Made by a program: the position numbers and the translations under genes | In this document: one piece after another, positions 8,297 to 15,971 of the stretch | Position numbering within the stretch: the first letter of the stretch is position 1 | Layout of the letters: each line of letters opens with the position of its first letter | The notes under the pieces: model-generated | What the model was told of the DNA's origin: nothing | Database searches by the model: none | What the model saw: the letters and a program-made list of their open reading frames with translations, nothing else | Source of the DNA: Streptomyces sp. NRRL S-455 | Lineage (GTDB): Bacteria; Actinomycetota; Actinomycetes; Streptomycetales; Streptomycetaceae | Reading direction: 5' to 3' | Assembly: GCF_000717875.1 (NCBI RefSeq) | Contig: NZ_JOCT01000045.1 | Span: 1-30,906 of the forward strand | DNA: 30,906 nt

Positions 8297-10012
8297 CTAC
8301 GACGTGGCCGGGCTCGGGTCGTCGCCGTCCGGGGGCGGTGGCGCCGAGTCCGCCGGGTCGGTCGGGTCGCTCGGGGCCGGGTCCGTGGGTGTGGGGTCCG
8401 GGTCGGGTGACGCGGGCGGGGTGGTCGGGTCCGGGGCGGAGGGCGTGGGCGTCGGCTCGGGCTGCGACGAGGGCGGGTCGCTCGGGACTGTGGGGCGCGG
8501 GTCCGGGCGAGGGCCGGGGCCGGAGGGGCTGGGCGCGGTTCCGTAGCCCTCGATGTGGACCACTGCTCCGACGGGAGAGACCGCCACTCGTGCGCGCCAG
8601 GGACCCGACGGCTCGCGCAGATGATCGACGTACACCTTGATCGTCAACGACTCGCCGGGCCGGAGTGTCCCCGAGGTCCGGCTGAGGTAGAGCCAGTCGG
8701 CTCCCGTGGCGGCGGACCAGCGGACCGGGGCCGAGCCCGTGGCGGTGAGGGTGACGAGGGTGGTGTCACCCCTGTTTCCGGCCGTGACCTCCAGGCGAGC
8801 GGCGCCCTTGCCGGCCCCTGCGACGCCGAGGACTTCCACGGAGACGTCGGCCTTTCCGTCCTTGCCGAAGCGGGGGCCGGGTCTGGTGCTCGCGTTGCCG
8901 GCGTTCTCGTAGCCGCCGCCCGCCACCTCGCCGTCCAGGCCGAGCGGGTCGTCGGCCTCGCGCGCGGAGGCGGTGCGGCCGTCCTGGCCCTCGCCCACGG
9001 GGGTGCCCCGGTAGGCGGCCCACAGGGCGAGCACGGGAGCGGCGACGACGGTGGCGACGACGGTCGTGGTGATGGCACGCGCGCGCAGGCGGTCCCGCCG
9101 GGCGGCGCGGTCCTTGGGGTCCATCGGGAAGCCGCGCCGGTCGAAGCGGGGTGCGGCGCCACGCGCGCGTGACGGGTGGGCCATGGCGACGTGAACGGCC
9201 GCGCGGGGGGCCGGCAGGACGGGCAGCGCGGCGGGAGTGACGCTGGTGCCGGGCCAGCGGCCCGGGATGGCGCGCTCGGCGGTGCGGCGGCAGCGCGGGC
9301 AGTCGTCGACGTGCCGGACCAGTTCGCGACGCAGGGCGGTGCCGAGGACGAGCCGGTCGTCCCCCACGAGGTGGGCGACGCTCGGGCACGCTCCGGTCTC
9401 GACCACGGCGAGGGCCGCACGGGTGCGTTCGACCTCGCAGGCGGCGGAGGCGAGCAGGTCGCGGGCGGCGGCCAGGTCCATGCCGAGGACGGCCGCGACC
9501 TCGTGGGCGGCTAGGTGGTGGCGCACGGCCAGTTCGAGCGCCTCGCGCTGCTCCGGCGTGGTGCCGGCCGCCTCCGGCCAGGCCAGCAGGGCCAGTTCGT
9601 CCCGCCGCCGCTCCTGGACCTCCTCGGAGACGGCGGGGGCGGCCGGCCGTTCGGCGCGCTGCGTGCGGCCCGCGGCGTGGCTGCTCGTACGTTTCTGCTT
9701 GGCCTCGGCCAGCTTGCGCAGGCACGCCCAGCGGGCCAGGGCGTACAGCCAGGCCCTGCGGTCGGCGGGGGCGTCGGGGACGTGCCGGCCGCGGCGTTCG
9801 GCCAGCGCGAGGGCGTCGCCCAGGGCGGCGGTCGCGGCGTCGTGGTCGCACAGCACGGACAGGCAGTAGGTGAACAGGCCGTCCAGGTAGGGCTCGTAGC
9901 GCGTGGGCGGCCGCTGGACCAGCGTGCGTGCCGCCCCGTGGTCACGCGCTTCCCGGTGCGCCCGGTGCGCGCCGGCCGTGCGGGTCGAGATCTCCGGAGT
10001 ACTGCTCATCAT
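8297..10012 (-). CDS. Sigma-like / anti-sigma-like / membrane / BACON-domain fusion protein
   Basis: One 571-residue chain joins parts that are normally separate. Residues about 38-105 resemble ECF sigma region 2 (RAWLYALARWACLRKL aligns with the usual RAWLYRIARN segment), and 150-202 resemble region 4 (TPEQREALELAVRHHLAAHE then a helix-turn-helix-like part). HVDDCPRC (234-241) is an H-x3-C-x2-C motif like zinc anti-sigma domains. One membrane span follows (about 313-333). The outer part has a BACON-like Ig domain (about 390-490; ADWLYLSRTSGTLRPGESLTIKV) and a Pro-rich tail rich in Ser, Asp and Thr (493-571). The acidic DLVQ-like core of region 2 is missing, so it may not drive transcription. 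TACGGT lies 6 nt before the ATG, suggesting a leaderless start. Confidence 0.88.
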   Translation of the reverse strand: MMSSTPEISTRTAGAHRAHREARDHGAARTLVQRPPTRYEPYLDGLFTYCLSVLCDHDAATAALGDALALAERRGRHVPDAPADRRAWLYALARWACLRKLAEAKQKRTSSHAAGRTQRAERPAAPAVSEEVQERRRDELALLAWPEAAGTTPEQREALELAVRHHLAAHEVAAVLGMDLAAARDLLASAACEVERTRAALAVVETGACPSVAHLVGDDRLVLGTALRRELVRHVDDCPRCRRTAERAIPGRWPGTSVTPAALPVLPAPRAAVHVAMAHPSRARGAAPRFDRRGFPMDPKDRAARRDRLRARAITTTVVATVVAAPVLALWAAYRGTPVGEGQDGRTASAREADDPLGLDGEVAGGGYENAGNASTRPGPRFGKDGKADVSVEVLGVAGAGKGAARLEVTAGNRGDTTLVTLTATGSAPVRWSAATGADWLYLSRTSGTLRPGESLTIKVYVDHLREPSGPWRARVAVSPVGAVVHIEGYGTAPSPSGPGPRPDPRPTVPSDPPSSQPEPTPTPSAPDPTTPPASPDPDPTPTDPAPSDPTDPADSAPPPPDGDDPSPATS

Positions 10013-10018
10013 TCGGCG

Positions 10019-10024
10019 ACCGTA
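10019..10024 (-). promoter_or_regulatory. -10 box for a leaderless start (BACON fusion gene)
   Basis: TACGGT on the minus strand lies 6 nt before the ATG at 10012. The same hexamer precedes the divergent radA. Confidence 0.5.
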
Positions 10025-10194
10025 GGGGGCCGGGAGTGGCAGCTTCAGGCGGCTTGAGCGTATTTAATCCGTACGGGTGAAACGATCCCTCAATAGGGGA
10101 CAGGAATCAGTGGTTCCGCCGCTGGCGCGGGGTGGCGGGGCCTGGCGCGCAGGTGGCCGCACCAGGCGGTCCCCGCGATGTCAGTGGCGGCGGC

Positions 10195-10200
10195 TACGGT
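10195..10200 (+). promoter_or_regulatory. -10 box for a leaderless start (radA)
   Basis: TACGGT lies 7 nt before the radA ATG at 10208, with no Shine-Dalgarno between. The 196-bp gap between the two divergent genes (10013-10207) otherwise holds an AT-richer patch near 10060-10095 with no convincing full promoter. Confidence 0.5.
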
Positions 10201-10207
10201 TTCGTCC

Positions 10208-11617
10208 ATGGCTGCCCGTACGAAATCCACCAAGGACCGTCCGTCCTACCGCTGCACGGAGTGCGGCTGGCAGACGGCGAAGTGGCTCGGCCGCTGCCCC
10301 GAGTGCCAGGCCTGGGGGACGGTCGAGGAGTACGGCGCGCCCGCGGTGCGTACGACGACGCCGGGCCGGGTCACCACCTCGGCGCTGCCGATCGGCCAGG
10401 TGGACGGCCGCCAGGCGACGGCCCGCTCCACCGGCGTGCCCGAGCTGGACCGCGTGCTGGGCGGCGGACTGGTCCCGGGCGCCGTGGTGCTGGTCGCGGG
10501 CGAACCGGGCGTCGGCAAGTCGACGCTGCTGCTCGACGTGGCGGCCAAGTCGGCGAGCGACGAGCACCGCACGCTGTACGTCACGGGCGAGGAGTCGGCG
10601 AGCCAGGTCCGGCTGCGCGCCGACCGCATCGGAGCCCTCGACGACCACCTGTACCTGGCGGCCGAGACGGACCTGGCGGCGGTGCTCGGCCACTTGGACG
10701 CGGTGAAGCCGTCCCTGCTGATCATGGACTCGGTGCAGACGGTCGCCTCCCCGGAGATCGACGGAGCACCCGGCGGCATGGCGCAGGTGCGTGAGGTCGC
10801 CGGGGCCCTGATCCGGGCCTCCAAGGAACGCGGCATGTCCACGCTGCTGGTGGGCCATGTCACCAAGGACGGCGCCATCGCGGGCCCCCGCCTGCTGGAA
10901 CACCTGGTGGACGTCGTCCTGCACTTCGAGGGCGACCGGCACGCCCGCCTCCGGCTCGTCCGGGGCGTCAAGAACCGTTACGGCACCACGGACGAGGTCG
11001 GCTGCTTCGAACTGCACGACGAGGGCATCACGGGCCTCGCGGACCCGAGCGGACTTTTCCTGACACGTCGGGCGGAACCGGTCCCGGGCACCTGTCTGAC
11101 CGTCACCCTGGAGGGCCGCCGCCCGCTGGTCGCCGAGGTCCAGGCGCTCACGGTCGACTCGCAGATCCCCTCCCCGCGCCGCACCACCTCGGGCCTGGAG
11201 ACCTCCCGGGTCTCGATGATGCTCGCGGTGCTGGAACAGCGCGGCCGGATCAGCGCCTTGGGCAAAAGGGACATCTACTCCGCGACGGTCGGCGGTGTGA
11301 AGCTCTCGGAGCCCGCCGCGGACCTGGCCGTCGCCCTCGCGCTCGCGAGCGCGGCGAGTGACACACCTCTCCCCAAGAATCTCGTCGCGATCGGTGAGGT
11401 GGGCCTCGCGGGAGAGGTCAGGCGGGTCACGGGGGTGCAGCGCAGGCTGGCCGAAGCCCACCGTCTGGGCTTCACACACGCGCTCGTCCCGGGCGACCCC
11501 GGCAAGATCCCGCCGGGCATGAAGGTCCTGGAAGTCGCGGACATAGGAGACGCCCTGCGGGTCCTTCCGCGCTCCCGTCGCAGAGAGGCCCCACGGGACG
11601 AGGAGGGTCGCCGGTAG
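10208..11617 (+). CDS. radA: DNA repair protein RadA
   Basis: RadA (Sms) is a RecA-like ATPase that drives branch migration during recombinational repair. The 469-residue protein has the N-terminal zinc finger (Cys16, Cys19, Cys30, Cys33), Walker [10 protein letters not shown] (98-106), the RadA-specific KNRYG motif and a C-terminal Lon-like domain ([24 protein letters not shown]). The start at 10208 gives [16 protein letters not shown], the usual RadA beginning; an upstream ATG at 10178 has no support. It precedes disA by 79 nt on the same strand, probably as one transcript. This pairing also occurs in Bacillus, where RadA inhibits DisA; a similar link here is inference. Confidence 0.97.
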   Translation: MAARTKSTKDRPSYRCTECGWQTAKWLGRCPECQAWGTVEEYGAPAVRTTTPGRVTTSALPIGQVDGRQATARSTGVPELDRVLGGGLVPGAVVLVAGEPGVGKSTLLLDVAAKSASDEHRTLYVTGEESASQVRLRADRIGALDDHLYLAAETDLAAVLGHLDAVKPSLLIMDSVQTVASPEIDGAPGGMAQVREVAGALIRASKERGMSTLLVGHVTKDGAIAGPRLLEHLVDVVLHFEGDRHARLRLVRGVKNRYGTTDEVGCFELHDEGITGLADPSGLFLTRRAEPVPGTCLTVTLEGRRPLVAEVQALTVDSQIPSPRRTTSGLETSRVSMMLAVLEQRGRISALGKRDIYSATVGGVKLSEPAADLAVALALASAASDTPLPKNLVAIGEVGLAGEVRRVTGVQRRLAEAHRLGFTHALVPGDPGKIPPGMKVLEVADIGDALRVLPRSRRREAPRDEEGRR

Positions 11618-11696
11618 ACTTTGCCCTGGTCTCGCCCGTCCGTGCGAACCCAGCGCGACACGGGGGCGTCCAAGAACCTGCGACCGGAGGAGTGCA

Positions 11697-12821
11697 GTGG
11701 CAGCCAACGACCGGGCAGCGGCTCCCGGAAAATCCGGTGGGAGTGCCGGCACCGATGGCCTGATGCGCGCCTCGCTGAGCGCCGTGGCACCCGGCACCGC
11801 GCTGCGTGACGGCCTGGAGCGCGTGCTCCGGGGCAACACCGGCGGACTCATCGTGCTCGGCTCCGACAAGACGGTCGAGGCGCTGTGCAGCGGTGGTTTC
11901 GTGCTGGACGTCGAGTTCACGGCGACCCGTCTGCGGGAGCTGTGCAAGCTGGACGGCGGCATCGTGCTGTCCTCGGACCTGTCGAAGATCCTCCGCGCGG
12001 GCGTGCAGCTGGTCCCGGACCCCACGATCCCCACGGAGGAGACGGGCACCCGGCACCGCACCGCGGACCGCGTCAGCAGGCAGGTCGGCTTCCCGGTGGT
12101 CTCGGTCTCCCAGTCGATGCGGTTGATCGCCCTGTACGTGGACGGCCAGCGCCGGGTCCTGGAGGACTCCGCGGCGATCCTGTCCCGCGCCAACCAGGCC
12201 CTGGCCACCCTGGAGCGCTACAAGCTCCGCCTCGACGAGGTCGCGGGCACGCTGTCGGCGCTGGAGATCGAGGATCTGGTGACCGTCCGGGACGTCTCGG
12301 CGGTCGCCCAGCGGCTGGAGATGGTGCGCCGCATCGCTACGGAGATCGCCGAGTACGTGGTGGAGCTGGGCACGGACGGCCGGCTGCTGGCCCTCCAGCT
12401 CGACGAGCTGATCGCCGGTGTGGAGCCCGAGCGCGAGCTGGTCGTCCGGGACTACGTCCCCGAGCCCACCGCCAAGCGTTCCCGCACGGTCGACGAGGCC
12501 CTGGCCGAACTCGACGCCCTCACCCACGCCGAGCTGCTCGAACTGCCCACGGTGGCCCGTGCGTTGGGCTACACCGGCTCGCCCGAGACGCTGGACTCGG
12601 CGGTGTCCCCGCGCGGCTTCCGTCTCCTCGCCAAGGTGCCCCGACTGCCCGGCGCGATCATCGACCGCCTGGTCGAGCACTTCGGCGGACTGCAGAAGCT
12701 GCTCGCCGCGAGCGTCGACGACCTCCAGACGGTGGACGGTGTGGGCGAGGCCCGGGCGCGAAGTGTGCGGGAAGGGCTGTCGCGGCTGGCGGAGTCGTCG
12801 ATCCTGGAGCGGTACGTCTAA
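11697..12821 (+). CDS. disA: DNA integrity scanning diadenylate cyclase DisA
   Basis: DisA makes c-di-AMP from two ATP and scans DNA for branched intermediates. The 374-residue protein has the DAC domain (about 20-160) with LDGGIVLSS (motif at 86-88) and GTRHRTADR (RHR at 119-121), then the DisA linker and a C-terminal helix-hairpin-helix domain ([22 protein letters not shown]). The GTG at 11697 has GGAGGAG at about 8 nt. The motif reads DGG where DGA is usual, a conservative change that may be common in Streptomyces. The stop is odd: TAA at 12819-12821 takes its last A from an inserted IS, and the pre-insertion sequence would read TAG at the same codon, so the protein is unchanged. Confidence 0.97.
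   Translation: MAANDRAAAPGKSGGSAGTDGLMRASLSAVAPGTALRDGLERVLRGNTGGLIVLGSDKTVEALCSGGFVLDVEFTATRLRELCKLDGGIVLSSDLSKILRAGVQLVPDPTIPTEETGTRHRTADRVSRQVGFPVVSVSQSMRLIALYVDGQRRVLEDSAAILSRANQALATLERYKLRLDEVAGTLSALEIEDLVTVRDVSAVAQRLEMVRRIATEIAEYVVELGTDGRLLALQLDELIAGVEPERELVVRDYVPEPTAKRSRTVDEALAELDALTHAELLELPTVARALGYTGSPETLDSAVSPRGFRLLAKVPRLPGAIIDRLVEHFGGLQKLLAASVDDLQTVDGVGEARARSVREGLSRLAESSILERYV
12819..12820. repeat. Left target-site duplication (TA)
   Basis: TA flanks the left end of the IS and recurs at 13580-13581. Removing the element plus one TA restores CTAG and a TAG stop for disA. A 2-bp duplication is short, so this rests mainly on the ends of the inverted repeats. Confidence 0.6.
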
Positions 12822-12853
12822 CGAGCTCGTGCACGGTAAGCGGTGAGGCGTCG
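12821..12853 (+). repeat. Left terminal inverted repeat of the IS
   Basis: Begins ACGAGCTCGTGCACGG and matches the reverse complement of 13547-13579 at all 33 positions. The palindromes GAGCTC and GTGCAC lie inside it. Confidence 0.9.
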
Positions 12854-12879
12854 GGGTCCTGATCGTCGATCATGGTTGT

Positions 12880-13524
12880 GTGGTGGGGAACGCGTCTCGT
12901 GCAGCAATCATCAGCGACCGGAGGATCACGGGCTTGTCGGCAGACGTGATTGCTGAACTCGTGGCTGAGTTGGGCCCGTTGTGGCATGAACGCCACCAGG
13001 CCCGACTTGTGTCCCGGCCACGGAAGCGGGTCGTGGGCGCGGGCGCGAAACACCGGCTGGTCTTCGTCGACCGCCTCCTGGCCACCCTCGTGCACCTCCG
13101 ACACGCGACCACCCACGGCGTGCTGGCCTGCTGGTTCGGCGTGGACCGCTCCACCATCACCCGCGCTATCGGCGAGGTGCGGCCCCTGCTCGCCGAGCGA
13201 GGCTGCACCGTCAGCCCCGACGTGCGGCTGCGGACCCTGGCCGAGGTCGTCGACCACCTCGGCTCAAGCGGGACGACCGGAATCATCGACGGCACCGAGA
13301 TTCGCGTCCGTCGGCCCGCCGCCGGCCGCAAGGACCAGCGCCAGCGCAAAGCACACTCTTCGCGACGTATCCGTGTCGAGCACGGCATCGCACATCTGCA
13401 GAACTGGCGGGCCTTGGCCCGACACCTCGGTCGCCGAGAGCACATCAGCGACACCGTCCAGGCCGTCGCCAGCCTGCTGTCCCACCAGCAGATCGCGGAC
13501 CTGCACCCGACACCGCAGACGTGA
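12880..13524 (+). pseudogene. Internally deleted IS transposase
   Basis: The frame encodes 214 residues. The N-terminal half is intact: a helix-turn-helix (about 75-100; HGVLACWFGVDRSTITRAI) and the first catalytic Asp in GIIDGTEIRVRRP. Right after GRKD the sequence jumps to RQRKAHSSRRIRVEHGIAHL, the C-terminal part. The stretch with the second catalytic Asp (from memory, some 50-80 residues) is missing, in frame, near 13331-13345. Without it the protein should bind DNA but not cut or join it; it might even act as a dominant-negative inhibitor, which is inference. The GTG at 12880 or 12883 is the likely start. The right end of the frame abuts the right inverted repeat. Confidence 0.82.
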
Positions 13525-13546
13525 ACACAGGCCATCACGAAGTTCT

Positions 13547-13579
13547 CGACGCCTCACCGCTTACCGTGCACGAGCTCGT
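13547..13579 (-). repeat. Right terminal inverted repeat of the IS
   Basis: Perfect reverse complement of 12821-12853, followed by TA (13580-13581). Confidence 0.9.
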
Positions 13580-13624
13580 TAGGGCCTGTTGCGAAAGCCG
13601 TCGGCTCCCGCTGAGACGTCATGG

Positions 13625-13654
13625 GGGGGGTGTTCCCGAGCGGGAACACCCCCC
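13625..13654. terminator. Strong bidirectional hairpin terminator
   Basis: A 13-bp perfect stem, GGGGGGTGTTCCC (13625-13637) with 13642-13654, closed by a GAGC loop. It serves the minus-strand gene ending at 13676 and, before the IS arrived, probably disA. Confidence 0.82.
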
Positions 13655-13675
13655 ACGCGCTTGAGGACGGTCGGA

Positions 13676-14551
13676 CTAGTCATCCTTCAGCACGAACGAC
13701 GTCTGCACCTTCGCGAAGCCCGGAGCCTTGGCTTCCACCAGGTAGGTGCCCGCCCCGGCCGATCCCGCCGGAGGCGTGCCGCACTCGGGGGCGCTCGGCT
13801 CGCGGTCCCACTTCAGGGTGTAGGTGATGCCGCTGCCCGCGGGCACCCGGTACAGCTGGTGCGCGGCGGCCTTCGGGCAGTCCTTGGAAGACCAGTAGTC
13901 GTCGTCGGTGCTCGCCTGGGTGATGGTGAACACCGCGTTCTTCGGCCCGAGATCGATCTTGCAGTCGCTGCCGGAGATGTTCCGCGCGGTCAGCAGGAAC
14001 GTGGGCGTCTTCTCGGGGTCGTACGTGTTGTGCTCGCTGCGCAGGCTGAACTTGACGACGCTCGCCGTGCAGTTGGGCAGCGTGGAACCGGCCGGCAGCG
14101 TGTCGCCCGAGCCGACGCCCCCCACTCCGCTCCCGGAGCCACCGGCGCCGCCCGCTCCGCCGGAGCCGGAACCGCCCCCGGAACCGCCCCCGGATCCGGC
14201 GCCCGAGCCATCCCCTGATCCGGTGCCCGAACCGTCACCGTCACCGGATCCATCGCCCGAGCCGCTCCCGGAGCCGGACGACGAACCGCCCGAGCCCTCG
14301 CCGCCCGACTCGTCGCGTCCTCCGGGCGCTTGGCTGATGGCCGGGCCCGAACTCGACGGGCCGGGAGTGATGGAAGGCGCGGGATTCTTGCCGTTGGCGC
14401 CGTTGTCGTCACCCTTGCCGCCCCCGCCGCCCATGGTGACGATCCAGGTGATCAACAGCGTCAACAGGGCGACCACGGACACCAGTACGACCCTCCGCCG
14501 CCAGTAGATGGAGGAGGGAAGCGGCCCGACCGGATTGCGCAGAGATCCCAC
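13676..14551 (-). CDS. Membrane-anchored protein with Gly/Ser/Asp-rich linker
   Basis: A 291-residue protein of unknown function. It has a short cytoplasmic N-terminus, one membrane span (about 20-40; RRRVVLVSVVALLTLLITWIV) and a long low-complexity linker of GS/GD/GGG repeats (about 80-150, encoded around 14100-14300). The C-terminal beta-rich domain has four or five Cys (NCTAS, SDCKID, KDCPK, PECGT), consistent with disulfides outside the cell. The GTG at 14551 is preferred: GTAAGG lies about 9 nt upstream and the membrane span follows at the expected place. The frame is open further up, but that part lies across the PAP2 promoter. It may be a surface sensor or wall-binding protein. Confidence 0.82.
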   Translation of the reverse strand: MGSLRNPVGPLPSSIYWRRRVVLVSVVALLTLLITWIVTMGGGGGKGDDNGANGKNPAPSITPGPSSSGPAISQAPGGRDESGGEGSGGSSSGSGSGSGDGSGDGDGSGTGSGDGSGAGSGGGSGGGSGSGGAGGAGGSGSGVGGVGSGDTLPAGSTLPNCTASVVKFSLRSEHNTYDPEKTPTFLLTARNISGSDCKIDLGPKNAVFTITQASTDDDYWSSKDCPKAAAHQLYRVPAGSGITYTLKWDREPSAPECGTPPAGSAGAGTYLVEAKAPGFAKVQTSFVLKDD

Positions 14552-14712
14552 GGCGCAAACCTTACGAGAGATCGGCGCGTTCACCGGTCCCACCCGCCGC
14601 TCAGGGCCACAACTTTTCCGGATCATCATGCCGGAGACCGTGGTCCCACCCCTGTCTGTCGTCAGGTTCCGCACGCGACGATCGCTGGGTGTGACGGGAT
14701 CGGCCTCCCACC

Positions 14713-14718
14713 TACGGT
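14713..14718 (+). promoter_or_regulatory. -10 box for the PAP2 remnant
   Basis: TACGGT lies 8 nt before the ATG at 14727, with a possible -35 GTGACG 16 nt further up. The promoter looks intact although the gene is broken. Confidence 0.45.
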
Positions 14719-14726
14719 CCGTGACC

Positions 14727-14984
14727 ATGGACTTCGAGGACAGCGCGCTCTGCCGCGACATCACCGACTTCGCCCACGAGACCCCGAGATGGGTCCAGCA
14801 CGGGGCCGCGATATGGACGGAGGCCGGACTGCTGTTGTTCGTAGCGCTGTTCGTCGCCGGCTGGTGGCGTGCCCGCCGCGGCGGCCCCGACGTGTTCGCG
14901 ATCGCGGCCCTTGCACCCGTGGCCACGGCTGTGGCGTACGTGTGCAGCGAACTGCTCAAGTCGGCCGTGTCTCAGGAGCGTCCG
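14727..14984 (+). pseudogene. 5' fragment of a PAP2-type membrane phosphatase
   Basis: The first 86 codons look like an intact start of a PAP2 (type 2 phosphatidic acid / undecaprenyl-PP phosphatase) protein: MDFEDSALCRDITDFAHETP, one or two membrane spans (GLLLFVALFVAGWW; IAALAPVATAVAYVCSELL), then KSAVSQERP, which fits motif 1 (K-x6-R-P). Homology stops right after that motif at 14984. The SGH and SRxxxxxHxxxD motifs are absent; the frame runs on into sequence belonging to the antisense kinase remnant. It cannot be an active phosphatase. Confidence 0.75.
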
Positions 14985-15858
14985 TCACGGCGGCCCGCAG
15001 CCCCAGCAGGCCCGTGCCGCCTCGGGGCTGGCGGGAAGTCCCCTGGGCAGCAGGGCCGTTTGCGTCGGGCGGCCTGCATGGTGACGGCCGTCCCCTCGCC
15101 CTGGTGCGTCGCCGTCACGACCACGGACGCGCCCGGTGCGTGCCTGCCGCGTTGGTCAGTGCCTCCCAGACCACTCGGTACAGCAGCCGTTCGGCGACCC
15201 GCCGAGCTGTGCGGCCGGGCCGGGTCCGCGCCCGGCGCACCCGCAGGCCCGACTCGCTGGCGCGGTCGACGAGTTGCTCCAGCGTCTCACCCGCCGTGGC
15301 CAGGGCGGCGGCTCGTCGTCGCGCAGGACGCCGATGATGCGGCGCCAGCGCGTTCAACGACCACCACGAGGAAAGGTCGCCCATTCGACAGAGGAACTTT
15401 CGTTCCCCTCGCGGGGACGCACCTTCGGCCCACGGCCACGCACTCATGCGCGCCTGAACCCGCCTGTGCGCAGTCAACCGCCAGCAGTTCACAGCCCCGA
15501 CGAGCACGATCCGGGCGGCGCCGGCGCAGCCCACGGCCACGAAGCCCAGCACGGCGGGGCGTGCCCGGGCGGCACGCAGACCGAGCAGCAGTGCGAACAC
15601 GCCGAGGGCAGGGCCGTAGGAGACGGTGAACAGGGCCGGGGCGGCGGCGAGGCTCAGGGTGGCGGCCAGCGGGAAGGCCGCGAGCGGCAGCCGCCGGGAC
15701 AGGGCGGTCGCGACGGCCGGCACCGCCACACCCACCGCCTGCTGCCAGGCCGGGCGCGGCTCGTTCAGCCCGATGCGGTCCGCTGTGAGCGCGGGGAGGG
15801 CGAGGGACGCCCAGAGCAGGGTGCCCCGGGCAGGAGAGGCCGTGCTCGGACGCTCCAT
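14985..15858 (-). pseudogene. Decayed NarL-type sensor histidine kinase
   Basis: Reading from 15858, residues 1-125 look normal: several membrane spans, as in actinobacterial NarL-type kinases. At about 15348-15471 the phosphoacceptor HisKA_3 region is missing and replaced by unrelated sequence. Kinase sequence resumes with GVLRDDEPP (one frame) then ALATAGETLEQLVDRASESGLRV (another frame) and LLYRVVWEALTNAA, the N-box of the ATPase domain. Further frameshifts separate HAPGASVVVT and GGTGLLGLRAAVTDA, the G-box. The gene then stops at 14985, where the PAP2 fragment begins. At least one internal deletion, two or more frameshifts and a 3' truncation make this a clear pseudogene. No partner response regulator remains nearby. 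Confidence 0.78.
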
Positions 15859-15971
15859 GCGCGCGACGCTACAGGCGTCCGACAGGGCGGCGCTGCTGTC
15901 GATCGTCAGGTATCCGTATCCCTCTTGAGTGGCGGTGTGCCCGTTTCGAGGCCCTCGCGTGGCAGGATCGA

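Larger units (their letters stand above)
12821..13579. mobile_element. Short IS5-like insertion sequence in the disA stop codon
   Basis: A 759-bp element bounded by perfect 33-bp inverted repeats (12821-12853 and 13547-13579), flanked by TA. The match extends by chance into the flank (CTA/TAG), giving 36 bp. It carries one transposase frame of the HTH_Tnp_4 / DDE_Tnp_4 kind, usually placed in the IS5 family, with the catalytic core deleted. The unbroken repeats suggest recent movement, probably driven by a full-length relative elsewhere in the genome. It separates disA from the hairpin at 13625-13654 that likely ended its transcript. Confidence 0.88.

Noticed and set aside
11618..11696. Separate promoter between radA and disA
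   Set aside because: Only a weak TAGACT-like hexamer at the radA stop and no -35. Co-transcription is simpler.
13582..13600. GGCCTGTTGCGAAAG right of the IS resembles the ends of IS6/IS26-type elements
   Set aside because: The match is short and partial, and no second end or transposase is nearby.
14490..14959. Longer N-terminus for the Gly/Ser-linker protein
   Set aside because: The extension would overlap the PAP2 promoter and the PAP2 coding start. The GTG at 14551 has a ribosome site and places the membrane span normally.
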